Source of the DNA: JBDNJM01 sp041687755
Lineage (GTDB): Bacteria > Planctomycetota > UBA1135 > GCA-002686595
DNA length: 19,110 bases
NCBI GenBank assembly: GCA_041687755.1
Contig: JBDNJM010000103.1
Span: 1 to 19,110 of the forward strand
Reading direction: 5' to 3'
Shown here one piece after another: positions 6,323 to 14,220 of the stretch; position 1 is the stretch's first letter, and each line of letters begins with the position of its first letter. The translations under genes and the position numbers were made by a program. The notes under the pieces are model-generated. The model searched no databases, was not told the origin of the DNA, and was given only the letters and a program-made list of their open reading frames with translations.

Positions 6323-6931
6323 ATGCCCCTGAAGCTGATTCTCTCCCTCGCGGCGGCGGCCCTCGCCGGATGGCTGCTCGCTCTTCCACTGCAATCGTCG
6401 CTCGGCCGGGAGGCTCGGGCCGGGACAGCGGAGCGGCTGGACATCGAGGCGCGGGTGGCCGCATCCAAGCTCGTGCTGCTCGGCGACGTGCGCGCCGCGC
6501 GCACGTTCCAAACGCCGGCCGGACGCATTCTGACCGAGTACGACCTCATCGTGGAGCGGACCTACTGGGGCCAGGAGGCGCCGTACCGCAGCGTGCGCCT
6601 GCCCGGCGGCGTGCTCGCCGACGGCAGCGGGATGCTGATTTCCGGCGTGCCCCAGCTGAAGGTCGGCGAGCAGGTGTTCCTGTTCCTGACCGGCGCCGAC
6701 GACGACCAGATGCGCATGCCGGTTGGGCTCTCCCAGGGCCATCTGCGGGTGGTGCCGAATCCTGAGGGCGGCCGCAGCGTCATCGGCTGGACGCGCTCGA
6801 CGTCGTTGGTCGACGAACACGGACAGCTGCAGCGCGACGCCGCGGTCGGCGTCGGCTCCCTGGCCGAGCTGTCGGCCCTTGTACAGGCCTCGGTCCAAGC
6901 GCGCCGCGCGGCGGGAGAGCTCCCCAAATGA
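6323..6931 (+). CDS. Small exported protein coupled to matrixin protease
   Basis: A 202-residue protein with an N-terminal hydrophobic segment (about 3-23) that is a signal peptide or membrane anchor. The following domain (about 38-145) looks beta-rich, with the pattern LVLLGDV, then YDLIVERTYWG, LPGG (93-96), a Gly-rich turn, ISGVPQLKVGEQVFLFL (106-122) and GLSQGHLRVV (135-144). The C-terminal 40 residues are helical. No cysteine or catalytic signature is seen. The stop codon overlaps the start codon of the matrixin gene (ATGA), so the two are translationally coupled. From memory, small exported proteins with a similar PxxxxGEQxxLFL pattern accompany matrixin-like proteases in other bacteria. 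A role as protease partner, inhibitor or folding helper is inference. The ATG at 6323 lacks a Shine-Dalgarno sequence. Confidence 0.8.
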   Translation: MPLKLILSLAAAALAGWLLALPLQSSLGREARAGTAERLDIEARVAASKLVLLGDVRAARTFQTPAGRILTEYDLIVERTYWGQEAPYRSVRLPGGVLADGSGMLISGVPQLKVGEQVFLFLTGADDDQMRMPVGLSQGHLRVVPNPEGGRSVIGWTRSTSLVDEHGQLQRDAAVGVGSLAELSALVQASVQARRAAGELPK

Positions 6932-9132
6932 AGTCCTCGACCCTGCTGCTCTCCGCAGGCTGCACCATGAGCTTCTGCCTCGGCGTCTCGGCCCACATCC
7001 GGATCCTGCACCCCAGCAACGGCAACCCGGTGCGCTGGAGCGACGGCTCGAACGTCGGCATCGCGATCTCGCCGCTCAACCCCTCGGGCGTCGGCGACGG
7101 CAGCCACGTGACGGCGCTGCGCAACACGGTCGAGGCCTGGAACAGCGTTCCCGGCTCCTTCGCGCATTTGGTGGAGACGCCGGCCGCGGAGACGTCTGAC
7201 TGGAACGCCGACAACATCCACCTGATCACCTTCGAGCAGGACAACGCCTCGGGCTACTTCCCCGCGGGCAGCGGCACGGTGGCGGTCACGCCGATCTTCT
7301 TCTTCGGCAGCGGCGCCATCGCGGACGCGGACATCCTGTTCAACGACGGGGGCTACTCGTTCAGCACCGACGGCGCGGCGGGGACCTTCGACATCGCCGA
7401 CGTGGCGACCCACGAGCTGGGTCACTTCTTAGGCCTGGACCACTCGGGGTCGGCGGGCGCGACGATGTTCCCCTACGTCTCGCCCACCGGGATCCTGCAC
7501 CGCTCGTTGAGCGTCGACGACCTGAACGGGATCCGGCACAACTACCCCGGCGCGAGCTTCGCGAGCCTGACGGGCACGGTGGAGCGGGCGGATGGCTCGC
7601 CCGTGTTCGGCGCGCACCTCGTCGCGCGCGACGAGGACGGCCGACTCGTGGGGGCGACGATTACGGACGTCGCGGGCGCTTACCGCTTCGAGGGCCTCGA
7701 GGGCGGCACGTACGCGGTCTACGCGACGCCCCTCGACGCGCCGGTTTCGGGCGCAAACCTGACCGGGAGTCCAGACCTGGACACCGACTTCCAGTTCACC
7801 AACCTGCCCGGCCAGGTCCTCGCGGCACCGGGCGCAGTGGTGGACCTGGGAACGCTCGTGGTCGCGGCCGACGCCGTCCTGCAGCTGGGGCGCAGCAGCG
7901 ACAGCCTGCCGCTGCGCGGCATCCGCGGGCAGGAGGTCACCCTGAGCCTGCGCGGTGCCGGGCTGGACCTGGGCAGCACCCTGACCGCCAGCGATTCCGA
8001 CCTCACCGTGACGCCGGTCAACTGGCTGGGCAGCTTCGTCAGCTTCCGCGTGGACGTCCCGCTCGCGGAAGACCTGGGCCACGTGGACCTGATCGTGACC
8101 AATGCAGCCGGCGACCGCGCCGTGTTGGCCGGCGCGATCGAACTCACTCCGCCGGACCCGATCGTGAACACGGTCAGCCCGGCGAGTGGGAGCAACACGG
8201 GCGGCACGCCGCTCGCGATCCTCGGCAGCAACTTCTCGGCCGGCCTGCGGGTCGTCGTGGGCGATCGGATCTACGAGGAGGGCCAGCCGGGCGGCGCGAC
8301 GCTCGTCTCGTCGAGCGAGCTACAACTCACGACTTCGGCGACCGTTGGCGGGCTGCACGACGTCGTGGTGATCGACGCAAGTGGCGTGGAAGGTCGCCTC
8401 GGCAACGGCTTCTTGAGCGCGCAGATCCCGGTCGTGTCGAGCGTGTTCCCCGGCACGGGCTCGGCGGACGGAGGCACCGTGGTGACGGTCACGGGCGTCG
8501 AGTTCGCGAGCGGCGCGGAGGTGCGCATCGACGGGGTCGTGCAGGCGAACGTCGTGGTGGAGAGCTCTGAGAAACTGGCCTTCACGACGGCGGCCGCGGG
8601 CCCGGAGTCCGGGCTCGAGCTGAGCGTGGTCAACCCCGGCGGATCGGCGGGGGCCTCGAACTTCAGCTATGTCGCGGGCGCGGACCCCGACCTCGTGGAC
8701 GTCGACCCGCCGAGCGGCGAGAGCGGCGGGGGCGAGCTGATCGAGCTGAGCGGCAGCAACTTCCCCGACGAGCATCTTGAAGTGCGCTTCGGCGTGGATC
8801 CCGAGACCGGCGCGGGCGGCGTCCTGGCCGCGAGCGTCGAGCGCCTGGACTCGAGCACGCTGCGCGTCGAGACCCCCGGCGGCAGCGGGACCCAGAGCGT
8901 TCTGGTGCGCAACACCGACACGGGTCAGGCCGACGTGCTGGAGGCCGCGTATACCTACGAGGGCGCTTCGGGCGGCGGAGGCTGCACGATGGCGCTGCCC
9001 GGACCGGGCTCCGGTGGCTCGAGCGCGGGCGCGCTGCTCGTTTGGTCGCTCGCCGGCTTAATTGCTGCGGTGGCGGGGCTCTTGGCGGGGACGCGAGCCA
9101 CCGAGCCCCGGCGGCCGCTGCCCTTGGCCTGA
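6928..9132 (+). CDS. Matrixin-type metalloprotease with IPT/TIG domains and C-terminal sorting tail
   Basis: A 734-residue exported zinc metalloprotease. Residues 1-22 are a signal peptide (VSA/H cleavage). The catalytic domain spans about 23-208. HELGHFLGLDH at 162-172 is the metzincin zinc motif (H162, H166, H172; catalytic E163), with M180 placed for the Met-turn. A carboxypeptidase-regulatory-like beta domain (about 212-275) follows, starting SLTGTVERADG. Then come IPT/TIG-like immunoglobulin domains at about 411-495 (VSPASGSNTGGTPLAILG), 500-582 (VFPGTGSADGGTVVTVTG) and 588-677 (VDPPSGESGGGELIELSG). The tail has a GGGGC motif (682-686), a Gly/Ser linker, a hydrophobic helix (about 701-722) and an Arg-containing end, like MYXO-CTERM and similar sorting signals. 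It would cleave extracellular protein at the cell surface. GGGAGAG at 6913-6919 is a good ribosome binding site. It is the second gene of a coupled pair. Confidence 0.93.
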   Translation: MKSSTLLLSAGCTMSFCLGVSAHIRILHPSNGNPVRWSDGSNVGIAISPLNPSGVGDGSHVTALRNTVEAWNSVPGSFAHLVETPAAETSDWNADNIHLITFEQDNASGYFPAGSGTVAVTPIFFFGSGAIADADILFNDGGYSFSTDGAAGTFDIADVATHELGHFLGLDHSGSAGATMFPYVSPTGILHRSLSVDDLNGIRHNYPGASFASLTGTVERADGSPVFGAHLVARDEDGRLVGATITDVAGAYRFEGLEGGTYAVYATPLDAPVSGANLTGSPDLDTDFQFTNLPGQVLAAPGAVVDLGTLVVAADAVLQLGRSSDSLPLRGIRGQEVTLSLRGAGLDLGSTLTASDSDLTVTPVNWLGSFVSFRVDVPLAEDLGHVDLIVTNAAGDRAVLAGAIELTPPDPIVNTVSPASGSNTGGTPLAILGSNFSAGLRVVVGDRIYEEGQPGGATLVSSSELQLTTSATVGGLHDVVVIDASGVEGRLGNGFLSAQIPVVSSVFPGTGSADGGTVVTVTGVEFASGAEVRIDGVVQANVVVESSEKLAFTTAAAGPESGLELSVVNPGGSAGASNFSYVAGADPDLVDVDPPSGESGGGELIELSGSNFPDEHLEVRFGVDPETGAGGVLAASVERLDSSTLRVETPGGSGTQSVLVRNTDTGQADVLEAAYTYEGASGGGGCTMALPGPGSGGSSAGALLVWSLAGLIAAVAGLLAGTRATEPRRPLPLA

Positions 9133-9154
9133 GGCCAGCGACCTCGCCCCGGCT

Positions 9155-9183
9155 TTGTTTTAGGAGCCTGCAGCGCGTATACC
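9155..9183 (+). promoter_or_regulatory. Candidate promoter giving a leaderless transcript
   Basis: TTGTTT at 9155-9160 and TATACC at 9178-9183 are separated by 17 bp and match the housekeeping consensus at 3 and 4 of 6 positions. The expected transcription start, about 7 bp after the -10 box, is 9190, exactly the A of the phosphodiesterase ATG. There is no Shine-Dalgarno sequence in the 57-bp gap, which fits a leaderless mRNA. Confidence 0.45.
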
Positions 9184-9189
9184 CGAGCT

Positions 9190-10551
9190 ATGCGCGCCCT
9201 AATTCTGCTGCTCGTCCTGCCCCTGAGCGGGCTCCCCGGCTGCGGGCCGCCCGAAGTACCCGAAGCGTCGGTCCTGATGATCGGCATCGACGGGCTCGAG
9301 CCGAGCATCGTGGCTGACTTGCTCGAGGCTGGACGGCTGCCGAACCTGGCGGCCCTCGCCGAACGCGGGACGCTCGGCAGCATCGCCACGATGGTTCCGA
9401 CGTGGTCGCCGGTGATCTGGACCACGATCGCGACCGGGCAAGACGTTCGTGAGCACGGGATCAACTTCTTCCTCGAGACCTCGTCGCAGCTCCCGTTCAC
9501 GAGCAACTCACGGCGCGTGCCGGCCCTGTGGAACCTGGTCAGCGACGCCGGCCGCACCGTGGACGTCGCCGGCTGGTGGATCAGCTGGCCGGCCGAGCAG
9601 GTCAACGGGCGGATCGTCGCGAGCTACGCCGCCCAAGCCCAGGCGCATCTGATCTGGAAGCCGACGCTCTGGGCGGGGATGCAGGGTCAAACGCATCCGC
9701 TCTCCCTCGCCGCCGAAATCGAGCCGCTCGTGACCTACGCCGAGGATGGGGTGGACGTGCTCGATGACCTGTGGACGGTGTTCGACAAGCCCGCCGAGAC
9801 GACCGAACTGACCGGGCGCTGCGTGACCGACCTGGCCTGGACCTTTCGCGGAGACCGCTCGTTCGCAGCGGTCGGCAAGCACTACCTGGAGCACGACCCG
9901 GGCGATCTGGTGATGCTCTACCTGTCGTTGCCGGACGTTGCGGGGCACCGCTTCTGGCGCTACCACGCCCCGCAGGACTTCGATTACGAAGTCGACGCCG
10001 CGGAGCTCGAGATATTCGGCGACTACATCCACACGGCCTACGAGCTGTTCGACGCGCAGCTCGGCGAGCTGCTCGAGAGCTGGCCGGCGGATGGCAACGT
10101 GATCGTCGTGTCGGACCACGGAATGCACGCCGACCTCGAGACGCAGGACGATCCCGAGGCCATCACCTCCGGGCATCACCAGACCGGTCCTGGCGGGCTG
10201 TTCGTCGTTGCCGGGCCGGCGTTCGCCAACGGCGGCAACCTGCTGGGCAGCGCCAGCAATTCGAAGGGCCTGGTGGGCGAGGTCAAGGGCGTGGCGCCGC
10301 TCGTGCTGCGGCTGCTGGGCTTGCCGGTGCCAAAACACTGGGACTACGCGCGGCGGGAGAACCCGCTCGAGGACCTGCTCGATGCGGATTGGGCGAAACG
10401 GTTCCCCGCGCGTCGTGGCCCGAATCCGGACGCGGCCTGGCGCGAGGAGAACCCCCCGGGGCTACCGATAGATCCGGGTGGAGGGCAGTCTGAGACGTTC
10501 ATCGAGCTCATCGAATCGCTCGGCTACCTCAGGGGATCGGAGGACGAGTGA
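9190..10551 (+). CDS. Exported type I phosphodiesterase / alkaline phosphatase superfamily protein
   Basis: A 453-residue protein of the type I phosphodiesterase/nucleotide pyrophosphatase group, a two-metal hydrolase family. The N-terminus is hydrophobic and has a Cys at 18 in LPGC, a near-lipobox (Pro at -2 is unusual), so it may be a lipoprotein. Metal and catalytic positions are visible: IGIDGLEP with D34; VPTWSPVIW at 69-77, where S73 aligns with the usual Thr nucleophile; LPDVAGHRF with D249 and H253; VVSDHGMH with D309 and H310; and GHHQTGPGG with H329/H330. The set appears complete, so activity on a phosphodiester or phosphomonoester outside the cytoplasm is likely. The substrate is unknown. 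It heads an apparent operon: its stop codon overlaps the next start by one base. Sulfatase-like enzymes share the fold, but the sulfatase C-x-P-x-R signature is absent. Confidence 0.9.
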   Translation: MRALILLLVLPLSGLPGCGPPEVPEASVLMIGIDGLEPSIVADLLEAGRLPNLAALAERGTLGSIATMVPTWSPVIWTTIATGQDVREHGINFFLETSSQLPFTSNSRRVPALWNLVSDAGRTVDVAGWWISWPAEQVNGRIVASYAAQAQAHLIWKPTLWAGMQGQTHPLSLAAEIEPLVTYAEDGVDVLDDLWTVFDKPAETTELTGRCVTDLAWTFRGDRSFAAVGKHYLEHDPGDLVMLYLSLPDVAGHRFWRYHAPQDFDYEVDAAELEIFGDYIHTAYELFDAQLGELLESWPADGNVIVVSDHGMHADLETQDDPEAITSGHHQTGPGGLFVVAGPAFANGGNLLGSASNSKGLVGEVKGVAPLVLRLLGLPVPKHWDYARRENPLEDLLDADWAKRFPARRGPNPDAAWREENPPGLPIDPGGGQSETFIELIESLGYLRGSEDE

Positions 10552-11246
10552 TGGACACGTTGGTCTACGACATCGAGGTCGCGGGGCTGCCCTGGGACGA
10601 GGTCGATCCCGAGACCCAGGCCTACCTGTTGCGCAAGGCGCGCGACGAGCGGGCCCGGGCGGCGGTGCCGGAGCGGCTGGCGCTGGTGCCGGGGCTCGGC
10701 AAGGTGATCGCGATCGGGATTTGGAACGTGACGCGCGACACCGGCCTGCTGCTGCTCGAGGGCGAGACGGCGGAGGAGATCGACGATCCGGACGTCGAGC
10801 GCTCGCGGCGGGTGCGCGGTTCGGAGACGGAGCTGCTGGAGCGCTTTTGGGCGGAGATCACGCCCGGGCGCCCGCGGCTGGTGACCTACAACGGGCGCGG
10901 CTTCGACGGGCCCGTGGTCATGGTGCGCTCGGCCCAGGCGGGGCTGGTCTGCACGCGCGACCTGGTGGCGCACTACTCGGAGCGCGAGCAGCACACCGAC
11001 CTGATGAACATCCTCGGGTTCCATGGCGCGCGGCGCGAGAACTACACGCTCGACTACTGGTGTCGGCGCTTCGGCGTGGAGAGCCCCAAGACGGGACTCA
11101 CCGGTGCCGGCGTGGGGCAGGCCTACCTCGACGGCCGCATCGAAGAGATCGGGGCGTACTGCTTGCGCGACGTGCGCGCGACGGCGGAGCTGTACACGAA
11201 GCTGGGGAGCACGCTGCTGCAGGCCTTCCCCGGCGCGGCCGAATGA
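10551..11246 (+). CDS. PolB-like 3'-5' exonuclease (DEDD family)
   Basis: A 231-residue cytoplasmic protein resembling the stand-alone exonucleases related to the proofreading domain of family B DNA polymerases. The three DEDDy motifs are visible: YDIEV near the N-terminus (ExoI, Asp and Glu), TYNGRGFDGPVV at about 111-122 (ExoII), and YCLRDVRA near the C-terminus (ExoIII, Tyr with Asp four residues later). The central residues include HTDLMNILGFHG, a helix typical of this group. It would remove nucleotides from 3' ends of DNA or RNA; the in vivo role of the group is poorly known. I prefer the ATG at 10551, which overlaps the upstream stop codon as TGATG. GGAGGA at 10539-10544 sits six bases before it. 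A GTG three bases upstream is the alternative. It is followed by xylB after 40 bp. Confidence 0.88.
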   Translation: MDTLVYDIEVAGLPWDEVDPETQAYLLRKARDERARAAVPERLALVPGLGKVIAIGIWNVTRDTGLLLLEGETAEEIDDPDVERSRRVRGSETELLERFWAEITPGRPRLVTYNGRGFDGPVVMVRSAQAGLVCTRDLVAHYSEREQHTDLMNILGFHGARRENYTLDYWCRRFGVESPKTGLTGAGVGQAYLDGRIEEIGAYCLRDVRATAELYTKLGSTLLQAFPGAAE

Positions 11247-11286
11247 GCGCGGCGGCGACGGCGCAGATCGCCGCGGGAGTATCAGC

Positions 11287-12804
11287 GTGAGCCTTTTGAG
11301 GGGGCACACGGTGCTCGGCATCGACCTGGGCACCCAAGGGCTGAAGCTGTTGGCCTACGAACCGGCAAGGCGCGAGCTGCGCGCCCAGGTGCATGTGCCG
11401 CTCGAGGTGGCGCGCAACGCAGCGGGGTCGGCCGAGCAGCGCGTTGAAGACTGGGAGGACGCCCTCGAACGAGGTCTGGACGCCCTGGGATCGCGCGTGA
11501 GGGCAACGATTCGCGCGATCGGCGTGTCCGGGCAGCAGCACGGCTTCGTCGCCCTGGACGAGGACGGCCGCGCGCTGGCGCCCGTCAAACTGTGGTGCGA
11601 CACCTCGACCGAGGCCGAGGCCCACGCGATCGAAGCGGCGCTGGGCGGGCGCGCGGCGGCCCTGCGCGAAACGGGCAATCCGGTGCTGGTCGGCTACACC
11701 GCCTCGAAGGTGCGCTGGCTGCGAGATCACGCACCGGAGGACTACGCGCGGCTGCACACGATCTTGCTGCCGCACGACTACGTGAACCTGGTGCTGACCG
11801 GCGAGCGCTGCATGGAGGCGGGCGACGCCTCCGGCACCGGCTTCTTCGACGTGCGGGCGCGACGCTGGAGCGCCGCAGCGCTGCGGGCGATCGATCCAGA
11901 GCGCGATCTCGCCGAGTGCCTGCCGGAAGTGCGGCTGGAGTCGGGCGCCATCGGGCGCTTGAGCAGCGCCGCGGCCGAGCGCTTCGACCTGCCCAGCGAC
12001 GCGCTGGTCGCTGTGGGCGCGGGCGACAACATGGCGGCCGCGATCGGCACCGGCGCGGTGGGCTCAGGCGCGCTGACCGTCAGCCTGGGCACTTCGGGGA
12101 CCGTGTTCGGCGCGGCAGCCAAGCCTGTCTGCGATCCCGCCGGGGAGATCGCGGCGTTCTGTTCGTCCACGGGCGGCTGGCTGCCGCTGTTGTGCACGAT
12201 GAACTGCACCGGCGGGACCGAGCTGGTGCGCGGCCTGGTCGGCGCAACGCTGAACGACCTGGAGCACGCCCTGGAGCAGACCGCGCCCGGCGCCTCGGGG
12301 CTGACGACCGTGCCCTACTTCGCGGGCGAGCGCACGCCGAACCTGCCGTCCGCGAAGGGCTGCGTGTTCGGGCTGGACGCGCTGAACGCGGAGCCCAAGA
12401 ATTTGCTGCGCTCGGGCGTCGAGGGCGCGACCTTCGGTCTGCTGGCGGGCATCGAGCGCCTGGTCGAGCTGGGGCTCGCGGGCGAGATCCTGACGGTGAC
12501 GGGGGGCGGCTCCGCGAGTGCAGCCTGGCGCCAGCTACTGGCCGACGCCTCCGGGTTGCCCGTGCGCTCCGCCCTGCACGCGGAGGGCGCGGCCTTCGGC
12601 GCGGCCCTCCAGGCGCTCCATGCGCTCGAGGGGGCGGCGACGCCGGAATGGAACGCGCTGATCGCCGACCACGTGGCGTTCGTGCCGGAGCTGGGCGCCG
12701 AACCCCGGCCCGAACAGGCCAGCGCGTACGCCGACGCCCGAGCGACCTACGCCGCGTGCAGCGCGCGCGTCGCCGAGCAGTACCCGAACGACCCCGCTTC
12801 CTGA
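11287..12804 (+). CDS. xylB: Xylulokinase
   Basis: Xylulokinase phosphorylates D-xylulose with ATP to D-xylulose 5-phosphate, in the cytoplasm, feeding the pentose phosphate pathway. The 505-residue product is typical for the FGGY kinase family. Motifs are GIDLGTQGLK (11-20, phosphate 1), SGQQHG (81-86, sugar pocket; SGQMHG in E. coli), LWCD (102-105), GAGDNMAAAIG (244-254, D247 being the expected catalytic base), LGTSGT (267-272, phosphate 2), PYFAGERTP (343-351) and the adenosine motif GGGSASAAWRQLLAD (406-420). I start at GTG 11287, because GGGAG at 11275-11279 lies seven bases upstream and the protein then begins just before the kinase fold. The reading frame is open much further upstream, but that part overlaps the exonuclease gene and encodes no homologous sequence. 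xylA follows 53 bp later, which confirms the assignment. Confidence 0.95.
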   Translation: MSLLRGHTVLGIDLGTQGLKLLAYEPARRELRAQVHVPLEVARNAAGSAEQRVEDWEDALERGLDALGSRVRATIRAIGVSGQQHGFVALDEDGRALAPVKLWCDTSTEAEAHAIEAALGGRAAALRETGNPVLVGYTASKVRWLRDHAPEDYARLHTILLPHDYVNLVLTGERCMEAGDASGTGFFDVRARRWSAAALRAIDPERDLAECLPEVRLESGAIGRLSSAAAERFDLPSDALVAVGAGDNMAAAIGTGAVGSGALTVSLGTSGTVFGAAAKPVCDPAGEIAAFCSSTGGWLPLLCTMNCTGGTELVRGLVGATLNDLEHALEQTAPGASGLTTVPYFAGERTPNLPSAKGCVFGLDALNAEPKNLLRSGVEGATFGLLAGIERLVELGLAGEILTVTGGGSASAAWRQLLADASGLPVRSALHAEGAAFGAALQALHALEGAATPEWNALIADHVAFVPELGAEPRPEQASAYADARATYAACSARVAEQYPNDPAS

Positions 12805-12857
12805 CTCCCCGCGGGAGCCACCCCGACCGGACAACCCCCGAGCCCGCTCCAGTCTCC

Positions 12858-14204
12858 ATGCAACGTTCCATCTTCCAGGGGCCCGTCGAGTTCTTCCCCG
12901 GCGTCGGCCGGATCCCGTTCGAGGGGCCCGAGTCCGACAACCCGCTCAGCTTCAAGGCCTACGACGCCGGGAGAGTCGTGGCGGGCAAGACGATGGAGCA
13001 ACACCTGCGCTTCGCCGTCTGCTACTGGCACTCGTTCTGCGGAACGGGCGCGGATCCCTTCGGTCCGGGCACGCGCGTCTATCCCTGGGACGCGCCGGCG
13101 GAGCCCGAGGCAGCGGCGCGCGCGCGGCTCGACGCGGCCTTCGAGTTTGTGTCGAAGCTGGGCGCGCCCTACTACTGCTTCCACGACGTGGACCTGGCGC
13201 CGGCCCACGACGACGTGGCGGCCGCGGAGCAGAGCCTGCAGCGCTTCGTGCAGCTCGCTAAGGAACGCCAGGAGGCGACCGGCGTGCGGTTGCTGTGGGG
13301 GACGGCCAACCTGTTCTCGCACCCGCGCTACCTGCACGGCGCCGCGACGAGCCCAGACTTCGCGGTTGTGGCCCGGGCGGGGGCGACGGTCAAGGCGGCA
13401 CTGGAGGCCACCGTCGAGCTGGGCGGGGAGAACTACGTGTTCTGGGGCGGCCGCGAGGGCTACGCCAGCCTCGCGACCACCAACACCCGCCGCGAGCTCG
13501 AGCATCTGGCGAGGTTCCTGGAAAAAGCGCGCGACTACGGCCGCAGCATCGGCTTCGAGGGCACGTTCCTGATCGAGCCCAAGCCGATGGAGCCGATGCA
13601 CCATCAGTACGACTTCGACGCCCAGACGGTGATCGGCTTCTTGCGCCACCACGGCCTAAGCGACGACTTCAAGCTCAACGTCGAGGCCAACCACGCCACG
13701 CTGGCGGGGCACTCCTTCGCCCACGACCTGCGCATGGCGAGCGACGCCGGGCTCCTGGGATCGGTCGACGCCAACCGCGGCAACCCCCAGAACGGCTGGG
13801 ACACCGACCAGTTCCCGACCGATCTGTACGACTGCGTGCACGCGATGCTGGTCGTGCTGCAGCAGGGCGGCCTGGGCAGCGGTGGACTCAACTTCGACGC
13901 GAAGCTGCGCCGGGAGTCGATTGCGCCCGAGGACCTGTTCCTCGCCCACATCGGCGGCATGGACGCTTTTGCGCGGGGGCTGCTCGTGGCCGACGCGGTG
14001 CTGAGCGACGGGCGCCTGGAGACGTTCAAGGAGGAGCGCTACGCGAGCTTCGACAGCGGCGCGGGCGCGCGCTTCGAGCGCGGCGAGCTGGGTCTCGCGG
14101 AGCTGCGCGAGCTGGCCGCGGCTGCCGCAGAGCCCGTGCTGAAGAGCGGCTCCCAAGAGCGCATCGAAAACCTGATCAACGACTGGATCTACCGCGCGCG
14201 CTGA
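12858..14204 (+). CDS. xylA: Xylose isomerase
   Basis: Xylose isomerase interconverts D-xylose and D-xylulose with two divalent metal ions in the cytoplasm, the first step of bacterial xylose use. The 448-residue product matches the longer class II enzymes (about 435-450). Seen in sequence: FHDVD with catalytic H109 and D112; WGGREGY at 196-202; FLIEPKPMEPMHHQYD with E240 and K242; NVEANHATLAGH with E276 and H279; SVDANRGNPQNGWDTDQFP with D304, D315 and D317; and NFDAK with D347. All metal ligands are in place. The ATG at 12858 is chosen because the protein then starts, as in the family, shortly before the SFKAYD segment. The open frame continues upstream over xylB but encodes nonsense there. 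No Shine-Dalgarno sequence precedes it. It is the last gene of the operon and ends 16 bp from a convergent gene. Confidence 0.97.
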   Translation: MQRSIFQGPVEFFPGVGRIPFEGPESDNPLSFKAYDAGRVVAGKTMEQHLRFAVCYWHSFCGTGADPFGPGTRVYPWDAPAEPEAAARARLDAAFEFVSKLGAPYYCFHDVDLAPAHDDVAAAEQSLQRFVQLAKERQEATGVRLLWGTANLFSHPRYLHGAATSPDFAVVARAGATVKAALEATVELGGENYVFWGGREGYASLATTNTRRELEHLARFLEKARDYGRSIGFEGTFLIEPKPMEPMHHQYDFDAQTVIGFLRHHGLSDDFKLNVEANHATLAGHSFAHDLRMASDAGLLGSVDANRGNPQNGWDTDQFPTDLYDCVHAMLVVLQQGGLGSGGLNFDAKLRRESIAPEDLFLAHIGGMDAFARGLLVADAVLSDGRLETFKEERYASFDSGAGARFERGELGLAELRELAAAAAEPVLKSGSQERIENLINDWIYRAR

Positions 14205-14220
14205 ACCCGGAAGGGCGGCG

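Noticed and set aside
4122..6464. Long open frame (780 codons) on the minus strand opposite the calcium-loop gene
   Set aside because: It is an antisense shadow caused by high GC. Its product has low-complexity composition (Ala, Val, Glu, Arg) and no domain, while the plus-strand gene has a signal peptide and ordered motifs.
11023..11286. N-terminal extension of xylB by 88 codons
   Set aside because: It overlaps the exonuclease gene in another frame. The FGGY kinase fold starts at about 11311, and GTG 11287 has a well-placed ribosome binding site.
11592..12857. N-terminal extension of xylA by 422 codons
   Set aside because: The region is a shadow of xylB in another frame. Xylose isomerase homology starts just after the ATG at 12858.
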